Under the pieces are notes generated by a model. It searched no databases, was not told the origin of the DNA, and was given only the letters and a program-made list of their open reading frames with translations. Position numbers and translations under genes: made by a program. Source: JADLGL01 sp050184415 (GTDB lineage Bacteria; Pseudomonadota; Alphaproteobacteria; Rhizobiales; Kaistiaceae). Taken from it: DNA of 64,000 nucleotides. The stretch lies in NCBI GenBank assembly GCA_050184415.1, contig JBFXAJ010000005.1, positions 1 to 64,000 of the forward strand, given 5' to 3'. Positions 17,019 to 25,272 of this stretch are shown here, one piece after another (the stretch's first letter is position 1; every line of letters begins with the position of its first letter).

Positions 17019-17944
17019 AGGATGATCTCCGTCCCGTCGGCGGGTATTTCCCAGCCGGCGCGCGAAACATGCGCCCGTTCCGCCGTATCGGGCAGCAACG
17101 CACGGTTGGAGTTGTTGATGTGGAGGAAGACTTTCCGGCCGACGCCGAGCCCGTCGAACGCCGCGATCGAGCCGTCGCCGCCCGACATCGACATGTGGCC
17201 CATGCGCTTGCCGGTCTTCGAGCCGAGGCCGGCCTCGATCATCTCATCGTCGCGGAACAGCGTGCCGTCGAAGAACACCAGCGGCGCGCCGGCGACCCGG
17301 TCGCGCAACTCAGGCGTCAGCTCGGCGCAGGCCGCGAGATAGAAGAAGTGCGCGCCGTTGCGGCGGTTGCGGACATGGAGGCCGAGCGTGTCGCCGGCCC
17401 TGGTCCCGAATCCCGGACCGCTCGCGGTCGCGTCCTCGAGGTAGAGGGCAACCTTACCCGGCAAAGCAAGCGGCACGATTTCGATTCCGGACTCGGTGCC
17501 GTCGGGCAGGCGGAGCGAGACCGGCGTCTCGAGCGCGATCGCCTCGCGCTTCACATAGCGGGGGTCGAGGACGTTGAAGATGCTGTTGTCGCGCAACACG
17601 GCAAGGACGCGCTCGTGGCCATAGACGGTGAAGGCCTGGCTCTCGCGAAGATGCAGCAGCCCGGCGACGGCGTCGACGTCGCCATTGGTCAGGATCACGC
17701 CGGCGATGGGGCTGTCGCGCAGCCCATGGCGGGGGTGAAGCTGGGGATTGTCGATGATCTGTTGGCGAAGGTCGGGCGCAGCGTTGATCAGGAACCAGTT
17801 GCTGCCGTCAGCGCTGACCGCGGCCGAAGCCTGCGTCGAACGAAGCGCCGGATGCTCTATCGCCGCCCGACAGACCGGGCAGTTGCAGTTCCACTGAGGA
17901 AGTCCACCCCCCGCCGCGGCTCCAAGGACCAGCACATGGAGCAT
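17015..17944 (-). CDS. pqqB: PQQ biosynthesis metallo-hydrolase-fold protein
   Basis: The 309-residue protein from ATG 17944 begins V-L-V-L-G-A-A-A-G-G-G-L-P-Q-W-N-C-N-C, the characteristic PqqB N-terminus with the structural CxCxxC zinc-type cysteines (W-N-C-N-C-P-V-C). I-L-T-N-G-D-V-D-A-V-A-G-L-L-H replaces the canonical THxHxDH, as is normal in PqqB. It is thought to hydroxylate the tyrosine-derived part of the intermediate before PqqC acts. It lies directly after pqqA, with 35 bp between them. Confidence 0.96.
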   Translation of the reverse strand: MLHVLVLGAAAGGGLPQWNCNCPVCRAAIEHPALRSTQASAAVSADGSNWFLINAAPDLRQQIIDNPQLHPRHGLRDSPIAGVILTNGDVDAVAGLLHLRESQAFTVYGHERVLAVLRDNSIFNVLDPRYVKREAIALETPVSLRLPDGTESGIEIVPLALPGKVALYLEDATASGPGFGTRAGDTLGLHVRNRRNGAHFFYLAACAELTPELRDRVAGAPLVFFDGTLFRDDEMIEAGLGSKTGKRMGHMSMSGGDGSIAAFDGLGVGRKVFLHINNSNRALLPDTAERAHVSRAGWEIPADGTEIIL

Positions 17945-17979
17945 GATATCCGAATGAGCCGCGGCAGAGGATTAGATGA

Positions 17980-18060
17980 CTACTTGCGGGTGGCGCAAGC
18001 GTACATGTTGATTTCCATGCCGACGCACACTTCGGCGATCTTCGGGGTCTTCCAGGACAT
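17980..18060 (-). CDS. pqqA: PQQ precursor peptide PqqA (26 residues)
   Basis: The minus strand from ATG 18060 encodes 26 residues beginning MSWKTPKIAEVCVGMEINMY, with a GGAGG site six bases upstream. The E-I-N-M-Y segment supplies the glutamate (residue 16) and tyrosine (residue 20) separated by three residues, which PqqE crosslinks to make PQQ. C-V-G-M-E is typical of alphaproteobacterial PqqA. Its position at the head of pqqBCDE confirms it. It is too short for routine gene calling and easily missed. Confidence 0.95.
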   Translation of the reverse strand: MSWKTPKIAEVCVGMEINMYACATRK

Positions 18061-18405
18061 GAGATCCTCCAAGAAAAGCGGCTTCGGTGCCGCGGCGAGA
18101 CATCAGGGATTTGATGTCGCAGGGAGAAATTATGAAGGGAGCGGACAGAATTCGATCTATGGCTTCCATCATGTTTCCCTATGGGCCGTAAGTAGTTGAT
18201 CTTACGGCAGCTATTGTGCGTCTCCCCCAAGAATCCGAAGCCGCGGGGTGACGGTGCGATGACCGTCTGATGGCCTTTGTCGTGCAGGGCAGCCATGCAG
18301 AGGCGGCATTCCGGCACCGCCTCGCTAAGCTGTCCGGCCAAGGAGGGGGGGCGCCGCCGAAGGGGCGCTCATCGAGGAACGGCACGATCAGCGGAAGCGC
18401 TTCGC
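18061..18405. other. intergenic region upstream of pqqA
   Basis: These 345 bp separate the iminopeptidase stop from pqqA. Open frames here have no recognisable product. A 7-bp stem GAGGCGG/CCGCCTC (18300-18306 and 18317-18323) could end the iminopeptidase transcript. The segment from about 18080 to 18240 is visibly less GC-rich and is where the pqq promoter is expected, but I cannot assign -35/-10 boxes with confidence. Confidence 0.5.
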
Positions 18406-19350
18406 TTAGCCCCGGACTTGCGCGGTCAGTTCGGCGATCGCCTGGCGCATCGCCGGCGTCACGCCGGGCTCGCTCATCGCGTGCCCGGCGCCCTCGATGA
18501 TCCGGAGGCTTGCATTGTGCCAGCGCGCGGCGAGGGCGGCCGAATTCGCGGGCGGACAGAGGAAATCATAGCGGCCCTGGATGATGATGCCGGGAATGTC
18601 GCCAAGGCGCTCCGCGCCGAGGAGGAGCTCGTCCGGCGCGAAGAAGCAGTCATGGGCGAAATAATGCGCCTCGAGGAACGGCGTCGACGGCGCCGCTCCG
18701 CCGGGCGCCGGCGCTCCGAGGCGGGTCCGCGACGGCGACACCTCGGAGAGGATCCGTTCGGTATCGTGCCATGCCCAGGCGGCCGGGAGATGGACGGCCG
18801 GGTCGGGGTCGAGGATGCGCCGCCAATAGGCGGGGAGGGGATCGTCCCGCTCCTCCTCGCTGAGGTGTCCGACGAAGTCGCCGTAGAGCTCGGGGCGCAG
18901 TCGGCGAGGGCCGTCGACGAAGGCCCAGTCGAGCTCGGCGCGGGTCCCGAGGAACACCGCACGGAGGACCAGGCCAAGCACCCGCTCGCGATGGCGCTCG
19001 GCATAGGCGAGGCCGAGCGTCGCGCCCCACGAGCCGCCGATCACGAGCCAGCGGTCGATGCCGAGCGTTTCGCGGATCCGCTCCATGTCGGCGACGAGAT
19101 GGTCGGTCGTATTGGCTCGGAAACGGTCCTCGGCGGCGCTCCGCCCCGCCCCGCGCTGGTCGAACAGGATCGCCCGGTGCCGGCCGGGATCGAAGAGGAC
19201 GCGCTGGTCCGGCCGGCATCCGCTGCCCGGTCCGCCGTGCAGGAAGATCGCCGGCACGCCGGTCGGGACGCCGACCTCCTCGACATGGAGGACATGGCCG
19301 TCGCCGACGTCGATGCGGTGGGTCGCGAAGGGCTGGGCAAGGACGTTCAT
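18406..19350 (-). CDS. pip: proline iminopeptidase-type alpha/beta hydrolase
   Basis: The 314-residue protein from ATG 19350 shows F-L-H-G-G-P-G-S-G-C (oxyanion region), F-D-Q-R-G-A-G-R-S and the nucleophile elbow G-G-S-W-G-A-T-L-G-L, all diagnostic of S33 prolyl aminopeptidases, and an end-of-chain G-A-G-H-A-M histidine. The enzyme releases N-terminal proline from peptides in the cytoplasm. The length matches the family. Seven bases separate it from the small membrane-anchored protein gene upstream. Confidence 0.93.
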   Translation of the reverse strand: MNVLAQPFATHRIDVGDGHVLHVEEVGVPTGVPAIFLHGGPGSGCRPDQRVLFDPGRHRAILFDQRGAGRSAAEDRFRANTTDHLVADMERIRETLGIDRWLVIGGSWGATLGLAYAERHRERVLGLVLRAVFLGTRAELDWAFVDGPRRLRPELYGDFVGHLSEEERDDPLPAYWRRILDPDPAVHLPAAWAWHDTERILSEVSPSRTRLGAPAPGGAAPSTPFLEAHYFAHDCFFAPDELLLGAERLGDIPGIIIQGRYDFLCPPANSAALAARWHNASLRIIEGAGHAMSEPGVTPAMRQAIAELTAQVRG

Positions 19351-19356
19351 CGGATC

Positions 19357-19563
19357 TCAGCGGGCAGGCTCGACGAGCAGCCGGCCGTCGGCGCTCACCT
19401 CGGCACAGCGGTTGCGGAAGAACTCGTCGCAGATGCGGACATTCACCGGCTCGGCGGTTTGCGCAACGGCCGGCTGCACCGGCGCGAAGCCGCGCAGGGC
19501 GATCACCGCAAGCGCAATCGCGATCACGGTCAGCACGCCCTTGGTGTAGAGATCGATCGACAT
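19357..19563 (-). CDS. small single-helix membrane protein
   Basis: The start is ATG 19563 (preceded by GGAG), giving 68 residues; the open frame continues upstream only as antisense of ispA. It begins MSIDLYTKGVLTVIAIALAV, with a membrane helix at about 9-25, then a periplasmic part ending R-I-C-D-E-F-F-R-N-R-C-A-E-V with two cysteines spaced by seven residues. Proteins starting with this MSIDLYTK-like stretch are common, uncharacterised alphaproteobacterial membrane proteins. It is divergent from ispA and probably co-transcribed with pip. Confidence 0.75.
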   Translation of the reverse strand: MSIDLYTKGVLTVIAIALAVIALRGFAPVQPAVAQTAEPVNVRICDEFFRNRCAEVSADGRLLVEPAR

Positions 19564-19637
19564 GAGGGAGGCCTTTCTCCGGTTCGCCCCGCCTGCGAAC
19601 GATAGACGGTCCTCCGACCGAACCGAAGCGCCGCACC

Positions 19638-20549
19638 ATGCTCCATCCGCAGCCTGCCACCTCCGCCGCGTTCGAAAAAGCCCTGGCCGGCGTTGCTGCG
19701 GCGGTCGATCGTGTCCTCGACGGCGTGCTGCCAAAGGCCGGCGACGGGGTGCCGGCGCGCCTTGCCGAGGCGATGCGCTATGCGGCCCTTGGCGGTGGCA
19801 AGCGGCTCCGGCCGTACCTCCTGGTCGAGAGCGCGCGTCTTCTTGGCGTCGACGACGAGCGCCCCCTCCATGCCGCGGCGGCGCTGGAGTGCATTCACTC
19901 CTACAGCCTGGTGCATGACGATCTGCCGGCGATGGATGACGACGACCTCCGCCGCGGCCGGCCGACCGTTCACCGCGCTTATGACGAGGCGACCGGGATC
20001 CTGGTCGGCGACGGGCTCCAGACGCTCGCCTTCGAGATCATGGCGAGTGATGCGACGGAACCTGACCCGGCGGTCCGGCTCCGGCTGGTCAAGGGCCTCG
20101 CGGCGGCGGCCGGCGCCGCGGGCATGGTCGGCGGCCAGGCGCTCGACATCGAGGGCGAACACCGGCAGCTCGACGAGGCTGCGATCGTCACGCTCCAGGA
20201 AATGAAGACTGGAGCGTTGTTCCGCTTCGCCGCCGGCGCCGGCGCTATCCTCGGCCGGGCATCCCCCGCCGAGGCCGACGCGCTCTCGCGATTCGGCCGG
20301 GCGTTCGGAGCCGCGTTCCAGCTCGCCGACGACCTTCTCGACCATGGGGGCAACATCGCCGTCCTCGGCAAAGCGTTCGCGAAGGACGCGGATCGCGGCA
20401 AGCCGACGCTTGTGGTCCTCCTCGGCGAGGACGCGGCCCGCGATCGCCTTGCGGCCCTGACGGCTGAAGCCGAAGCCGCCCTTGCCGTGTTCGGCGAGGC
20501 GGCCGCCTCGCTGGCCGCAGCAATTCGTTTCGTCGCCGGGAGAGGCTGA
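19638..20549 (+). CDS. ispA: polyprenyl (farnesyl) diphosphate synthase
   Basis: The 303-residue protein has G-G-K-R-L-R-P-Y-L for diphosphate binding, the first aspartate-rich motif D-D-L-P-A-M-D-D (residues 94-101) followed by R-R-G-R-P-T-V-H, and the second as Q-L-A-D-D-L-L-D. These are short-chain trans-prenyltransferase features. The insertion pattern D-D-x4-D fits bacterial farnesyl/geranyl diphosphate synthases. It makes FPP from IPP and DMAPP. ispG lies about 12 kb away. xseB and dxs, frequent neighbours of ispA, are absent. Confidence 0.93.
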   Translation: MLHPQPATSAAFEKALAGVAAAVDRVLDGVLPKAGDGVPARLAEAMRYAALGGGKRLRPYLLVESARLLGVDDERPLHAAAALECIHSYSLVHDDLPAMDDDDLRRGRPTVHRAYDEATGILVGDGLQTLAFEIMASDATEPDPAVRLRLVKGLAAAAGAAGMVGGQALDIEGEHRQLDEAAIVTLQEMKTGALFRFAAGAGAILGRASPAEADALSRFGRAFGAAFQLADDLLDHGGNIAVLGKAFAKDADRGKPTLVVLLGEDAARDRLAALTAEAEAALAVFGEAAASLAAAIRFVAGRG

Positions 20550-20637
20550 TCGTCGCCGGCGCCGCTCTTCAAAGGCGCGCAGCGGTCCGCAATCGGTTAG
20601 GATACCGCGCCGTGCGTCGGGCGCTTTGGGGGGATTC

Positions 20638-21765
20638 ATGATAGGACGGCGGATCGGCAGTCTCGGCTTGATGGCGTTTGCGCTCGCGATCGGCCCGGCC
20701 GGGCCGGGGGTCGCGCAGGGCGTCGTGACCGGGGTGACGGTCACCGTCGCGGACTGGCTGCCGGGCTGGGATCCCGACTATGGCGGATGGGGCCTTGTCC
20801 GGGCCGGCGCGGCGCCCGGAAAATGGTTGGTCTTCTCGCACGAAGCCACGGCCGCAGTCCCGCCGGGCAACTACGACCTCTATCTCGTCCCCGACATCGA
20901 CCATGAGGATTGGCCGATGAAGATGGAGAGCGACATCGTCGTCGCGGAAGGCGCGATCACCGAGATCGACATCGACACCGGCCTCATGATCGAGACTGCC
21001 GACTGGGTGCCGCCGCTCGGCGAGGAAGGGTTCTGGGGCGCTATCCCGCACTACGACCCGGATGCAGGGCTGCTCAACTGGGCATTCGACGAGACGCCGA
21101 TCGTGCTGCCGCCGGGCGAGTATGACATCCTGTGGGACGATGACCAGGGCGACGACCATCCGCCAATCTTCATCGACAACCTCCTCGTCGAGGATGCGTT
21201 CGGCGGCGTCGGCCTGGAGCTCCGCCAGGAGAACTTCCAGATCGTCGTCGTCGGCGTGGTGCCGGGCGGGCCGGCAGAGGCCGCCGGGATTGCGGCCGGC
21301 GATGTCATCGTCGCGGTCGATGGCTTCCCGCTCGAGCGCATCCCGCTCGACTTTGCGATCGGCTTCCTCAGGGGGGAGGCGGAGTCCGAGGTGGTGCTGA
21401 GCGTCAACACGCCGCCGACCGACGCGATCCGCGACGTCACGGTGACGCGGAACCGGGTCGAGCCCGAGCGCCTCGTCCGGGTCGGCGGCGGTGTTCGCCT
21501 GGTGCCGCCGCCGGACATGAGCGGGGAGGACCTCAAGGGCGCGCGGTGGGGCGCGGCCTTCGCCAATCAGGGCCCCGAAGACCTGGCCAACTGGACGGAC
21601 GGCGACGTCACGCAGCCGCTCCTTCTCGGCCAGGAGTATTATGACATCTATTGGCGGGCGGCCGAGGGCGAGCCCTACCAATTGGTCGCCGAGGACGTCG
21701 ACATCCGCGGCACCGTCGTGGACGTCCCGCTGGTCCTGCCGGTTGTGGCGCCGCCAACACGCTGA
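20638..21765 (+). CDS. secreted PDZ-domain protein with three repeated flanking modules
   Basis: The start is ATG 20638 with GGGGGG upstream, giving 375 residues with a signal peptide ending G-V-A-Q (about residue 25). A PDZ domain occupies about 195-280: V-V-P-G-G-P-A-E-A-A-G-I-A-A-G-D-V-I-V-A-V-D-G. Around it are three related modules. Each has a tryptophan- or aspartate-rich loop then a strand of the type P-P-G-x-Y-D-L/I-x-W: near 80 (VPPGNYDLYLV), 155 (LPPGEYDILWDDD) and 335 (LLGQEYYDIYWRA). No protease domain is present. It may be a periplasmic peptide-binding or scaffold protein. I do not recognise this architecture. Confidence 0.75.
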   Translation: MIGRRIGSLGLMAFALAIGPAGPGVAQGVVTGVTVTVADWLPGWDPDYGGWGLVRAGAAPGKWLVFSHEATAAVPPGNYDLYLVPDIDHEDWPMKMESDIVVAEGAITEIDIDTGLMIETADWVPPLGEEGFWGAIPHYDPDAGLLNWAFDETPIVLPPGEYDILWDDDQGDDHPPIFIDNLLVEDAFGGVGLELRQENFQIVVVGVVPGGPAEAAGIAAGDVIVAVDGFPLERIPLDFAIGFLRGEAESEVVLSVNTPPTDAIRDVTVTRNRVEPERLVRVGGGVRLVPPPDMSGEDLKGARWGAAFANQGPEDLANWTDGDVTQPLLLGQEYYDIYWRAAEGEPYQLVAEDVDIRGTVVDVPLVLPVVAPPTR

Positions 21766-21849
21766 GAGTCTTACTCAACCTGTGGTCCATTCGCGATTGA
21801 CTGGTGCGGCGCCCCGTGGCCCCCTGCAGCGCAGGTTGGGGAGAATTCC

Positions 21850-22662
21850 ATGCGCGTGAATCTGATGTTGCGGGGCGCGCTTGCGACCGCCCTTGGCGTT
21901 GCGGTCGGCGGGTCGGCGAGCGCGCAGGATGCCAATCCTTATATGAGGGCGACGCTTGGTGTGGACTGGTCGAGGGCGTCGATCTTCTTCGACCGCGATT
22001 GCACACGCCCAAACAGCGGACCAGAGCCGTGGTCGTTTTATGGGTGCGGGCCTGGTGAGGACGGTCTGCCCCTGGGCGCATATGGCGACTTTGGGCACTC
22101 GATCTTCCTGGAACTCGGACTGGGCATCGAGCCGTCTCCCGGCATCCGTCTCGAGACGACGGCTGGATTCCGGCCCGGCTTTGAATTCGTCGGTAACGCC
22201 AATTTCACTGGGGCAGGGGACATCCAGCCGGTCAGGGCTTCGGTGAACCAGTTCAACGTGACGAACTTCCTCTATCTCGATCTCCTCGAGATTGCGGGAG
22301 TCGACTCTCGTTGGCAGCCTTTCATTGGCGCGGGGTTCGGCGTCACCCGAAACGCGATCGGCACGATGCGGGTCGACTTTCCGGAGTTCGACGGGAACGT
22401 GACGCGCTCGTACGTACTCGTGCCATCGGGAGTGAACTGGGATGTGACCTGGTCGCTGGTGGCTGGTGTCAGCTTTGACGTCTCGGACCGGTTGGTGATC
22501 GAGTTCGCCTATCGCTTCAACCACCTTGGCGATGTCGAGACGGCGGCGGGCTTGGTGTTCGCGCAACGCGCCAACGGTAGCACGGCCACGTTTGATACCA
22601 TCCCCACCTTCGCACCGCTATCCAGCCACGGCCTGACGCTGTCGCTGCGCTGGGCGCTCTGA
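21850..22662 (+). CDS. outer-membrane beta-barrel protein
   Basis: The 270-residue protein from ATG 21850 (GGGGAG upstream) has a signal peptide ending A-S-A-Q (about residue 25). The mature part alternates polar and hydrophobic residues in about eight predicted strands and ends H-G-L-T-L-S-L-R-W-A-L, a terminal amphipathic strand typical of OmpA/OprG-type small barrels; the final residue is leucine rather than phenylalanine. Two cysteines (C-T-R-P-N and G-C-G-P) lie in the first external loop. It resembles the Omp25/opacity-type surface proteins of alphaproteobacteria. Ligand and role are unknown. Confidence 0.75.
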   Translation: MRVNLMLRGALATALGVAVGGSASAQDANPYMRATLGVDWSRASIFFDRDCTRPNSGPEPWSFYGCGPGEDGLPLGAYGDFGHSIFLELGLGIEPSPGIRLETTAGFRPGFEFVGNANFTGAGDIQPVRASVNQFNVTNFLYLDLLEIAGVDSRWQPFIGAGFGVTRNAIGTMRVDFPEFDGNVTRSYVLVPSGVNWDVTWSLVAGVSFDVSDRLVIEFAYRFNHLGDVETAAGLVFAQRANGSTATFDTIPTFAPLSSHGLTLSLRWAL

Positions 22663-22728
22663 CCGCCGCGTCGCGTCGCCATTGACTTCCGCCCGCCGCT
22701 AGGCGACCGGTCCCGCCGCTGAACACAA

Positions 22729-23958
22729 TTGGGCGGGGAGCCGGTGCGCGTTCTTGATGACCTTCTGTCGACCGGCGTCTGGCGTGACGTCGTCGAGGAG
22801 CACGGCACGCCGACGGTGATCGTAGATGCAGCGATCATCCGCGAGCGTGCGCAAATTCTCCGCCGCGCCTTTCCGCACGCGAAGCTCGTCTACGCCCTCA
22901 AGGCCAACTACAACCCGCACATCGTCCGCCTCATCCTCGACGAAGGGTTCGGCATCGACGCCGTGAGCCCGAACGAGATCCGCCTGGCGCGGACGCTCGG
23001 TGTGCCGCCGGAAGACATCGTCTATGTCGAGAACGCGATGTCGCCGTCCGACATGGACTACGCGATCCGCGAAGGCGTGCGCATCGTCATCGGATCGCTC
23101 GGCGCCCTCGAGCGCTTCGCGGCAGCCCGGCCAGGCTCGACCGTCACTCTCCGCATCAATGGCGACATCGGCGCCTCCTCGCACGCCTACACCTACACCG
23201 CGGGCCCGAAGTCGAAGTTCGGCATCCACGTCTCGCAGCTCGGCGAGGCCCGTGCCATCGCCGAAGCCGCCGGCGTGGGAATCACCGGCCTTCAGCAGCA
23301 CATCGGCTCGAACTGGATCGATCCCGAGCCGTTCGTCCGCTCCGCCGAAGCGCTCATCGATGTCGCCAAGACCTTTCCTGACGTCGTCTCGCTGGACTTC
23401 GGGGGCGGCTTCGGCATCCCCTATCGGCCCGAGGATCATCATCTCGACGTCGACGCGATCGGCGACGCGGTGCGTCACCTAACGCGATCCCACAAGGCCG
23501 CGAACGGGGCCGACTTCGAGGTCGGCTTCGAGCCCGGCCGCTACCTCGTGGCGGAATCCTCGGCGATCCTGACCCGGGTCAACGACCGCAAGATCGGCGG
23601 CACCGGCCGCGTCTTCATCGGCACCGACACCGGCTTCAACCAGCTCATCCGGCCCGCGCTCTACGGCGCCTACCATCGCATCGTGAACCTGTCGGACGAC
23701 GGCCGCCCGGTGGAGCCGGTCGATGTCTGCGGCAATCTCTGCGAGGAAAGCGACTACCTCGCCCGCGAGCGGATGCTGCCGGCACCGGACGTCGGCGACA
23801 TCCTCGCCATCATGGATGTCGGCGCATACGGCCTTGCGCAGGCAAGCGATTACAATCTCCGGCTCGCGCCCGCGGAGATTCTCGTGGACGGCGACGAGCG
23901 CCGGGTGATCCGGCGCCGGAAGACGCTGGCCGACGTGATGGCTCAGTTCGGCCCGTAG
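22729..23958 (+). CDS. lysA: diaminopimelate decarboxylase (group IV PLP decarboxylase)
   Basis: The product is 409 residues from TTG 22729, or 404 from GTG 22744. Neither start is preceded by a convincing ribosome binding site, so the start is uncertain. Y-A-L-K-A-N-Y supplies the PLP-binding lysine, the G-L-Q-Q-H-I-G-S-N histidine stacks on PLP, and D-F-G-G-G-F-G-I-P plus E-P-G-R-Y-L-V bind the phosphate. C-G-N-L-C-E-E-S-D near the end carries the cysteine of the neighbouring active site. DapDC, which completes lysine synthesis, is the best fit, since C-x-x-C-E-S-x-D is its motif. A related ornithine/carboxynorspermidine decarboxylase is less likely. No dap genes adjoin it. Confidence 0.85.
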   Translation: MGGEPVRVLDDLLSTGVWRDVVEEHGTPTVIVDAAIIRERAQILRRAFPHAKLVYALKANYNPHIVRLILDEGFGIDAVSPNEIRLARTLGVPPEDIVYVENAMSPSDMDYAIREGVRIVIGSLGALERFAAARPGSTVTLRINGDIGASSHAYTYTAGPKSKFGIHVSQLGEARAIAEAAGVGITGLQQHIGSNWIDPEPFVRSAEALIDVAKTFPDVVSLDFGGGFGIPYRPEDHHLDVDAIGDAVRHLTRSHKAANGADFEVGFEPGRYLVAESSAILTRVNDRKIGGTGRVFIGTDTGFNQLIRPALYGAYHRIVNLSDDGRPVEPVDVCGNLCEESDYLARERMLPAPDVGDILAIMDVGAYGLAQASDYNLRLAPAEILVDGDERRVIRRRKTLADVMAQFGP

Positions 23959-24097
23959 CGGTCTCAGCGTACCGTCCTCGGCGGTGGCGCGTCCGGGGAT
24001 TGTGTTTCAATTGCGACCAAGGCACCTTGGCGCGGCGGCGGGGGGCCACAAATCGGGCGCGTGAGGAACGCGCTGGGCGAAGCGAGGGGTCGCGCGC

Positions 24098-25216
24098 TTG
24101 GGACTGATTGAACGATTCGTCGCCGGGGTGACGGCCGCGATCGCGGCCATCGGCAACCCCGCCGAGATTGGCAATCGCCCTAATCCGCCGGCGGTGGTCC
24201 ACACCGGCGCGCCCACAACCGAACCGCCCTTGCCGATCCCGCGGCCCGATCCCGCGCTCCTTCTCGCCGCAGTCGATCCCGTGCTGCCCCTGGCCCCGGC
24301 CGATGCCCCGCCACCTGCCGGCGAGGCGCTTGCGGTCGCGGAGATCGCGCCCGTTCCGGCGGGCGACCCGGAGGGGCCAGAGCATGCTCCCGTCCCGGCC
24401 AATGACTATGGCGTCATGCTGGCGGCGCTCGGCCAGGCGCCGGGTGACGCGCTGTTCTTCGCGCCGCCGACCGAGGCGATCGATACGACCGGCGCGGGCG
24501 CCGCGATCGACATGCTGCTCCGCGGCGGTGGATTCGCCGGCGTCGAGGCCGGGCTGGAGCGCGCCGCGGCGCCCGCCACGCCGATCATCCCGCTGCCACG
24601 CCCGGACCGGATGATCGCCGCGCTGCCGGCGAACACCGGGCCGGGACTGCCCGAAGCGGCACCGCAACTCGACGAGGCTTGCGTGACCCGCCTCGCGGGG
24701 CTCGAGGTCGTCGCGACCCCGCTCCCGCCGCTCGACGATACCGGCGCGTGCGGGATCACGACCCCGATCCAGATCGCGATGATCGGCGCGGGTCGTGGCG
24801 GGGTCGAGTTCACGCCGGACGCCATGGTGGATTGCAGCGTTGCCGGCGCGCTTAGGACCTGGCTCGAGGACGATGTCCAGCCGGCGGCGACCCGCCTTCT
24901 CGGGCAGCAGGTGACCGGCGTCCGCGTCGCCTCCGCCTATGCCTGCCGCGGCCGCAACAACGATCCGACTGCGGCGCTCTCGGAGCACGCCTTCGGCCGG
25001 GCGATCGACATCTCGGCGTTCCAGCTCGCCGACGGCACCTGGCTGACCGTGCAGCCCTACGCCACCGACGCCACCGCGACGGCGACCGAACAGTTCCTGG
25101 CCGAGGTCCGGCAGGATGCCTGCGGCCCGTTCACCACCGTGCTCGGGCCAGGCGTCGCCTACCACGACGACCATTTCCATCTCGATCTGGCGCAGCGCGG
25201 CAATTACTGCCGTTGA
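24098..25216 (+). CDS. extensin-like C-terminal domain protein (M15/D,D-peptidase-like)
   Basis: The product is 372 residues from TTG 24098, the first start in frame; the N-terminal start remains uncertain. Residues about 20-190 are rich in Pro and Ala and probably disordered. The C-terminal 170 residues form the extensin-like domain (PF06904): D-T-G-A-C-G-I, Y-A-C-R-G-R-N-N, S-E-H-A-F-G-R-A-I-D-I-S-A-F and H-D-D-H-F-H-L-D-L. The His and Asp of SEHAFGRAID and the HxH of DDHFH are arranged like the zinc ligands of M15 peptidases. Alphaproteobacterial relatives act on the cell envelope. hrpB follows, 56 bp away. Confidence 0.85.
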   Translation: MGLIERFVAGVTAAIAAIGNPAEIGNRPNPPAVVHTGAPTTEPPLPIPRPDPALLLAAVDPVLPLAPADAPPPAGEALAVAEIAPVPAGDPEGPEHAPVPANDYGVMLAALGQAPGDALFFAPPTEAIDTTGAGAAIDMLLRGGGFAGVEAGLERAAAPATPIIPLPRPDRMIAALPANTGPGLPEAAPQLDEACVTRLAGLEVVATPLPPLDDTGACGITTPIQIAMIGAGRGGVEFTPDAMVDCSVAGALRTWLEDDVQPAATRLLGQQVTGVRVASAYACRGRNNDPTAALSEHAFGRAIDISAFQLADGTWLTVQPYATDATATATEQFLAEVRQDACGPFTTVLGPGVAYHDDHFHLDLAQRGNYCR

Positions 25217-25272
25217 GGAGCGCCGCGGCCGCGGCCTTGCGTACGGTCCGTGGTTGCCCGACACCTCCGCGC

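Noticed and set aside
18179..18385. A 68-residue minus-strand open frame between pip and pqqA
   Set aside because: The Arg/Pro/Ala-rich translation has no motif and overlaps the probable pqq control region.
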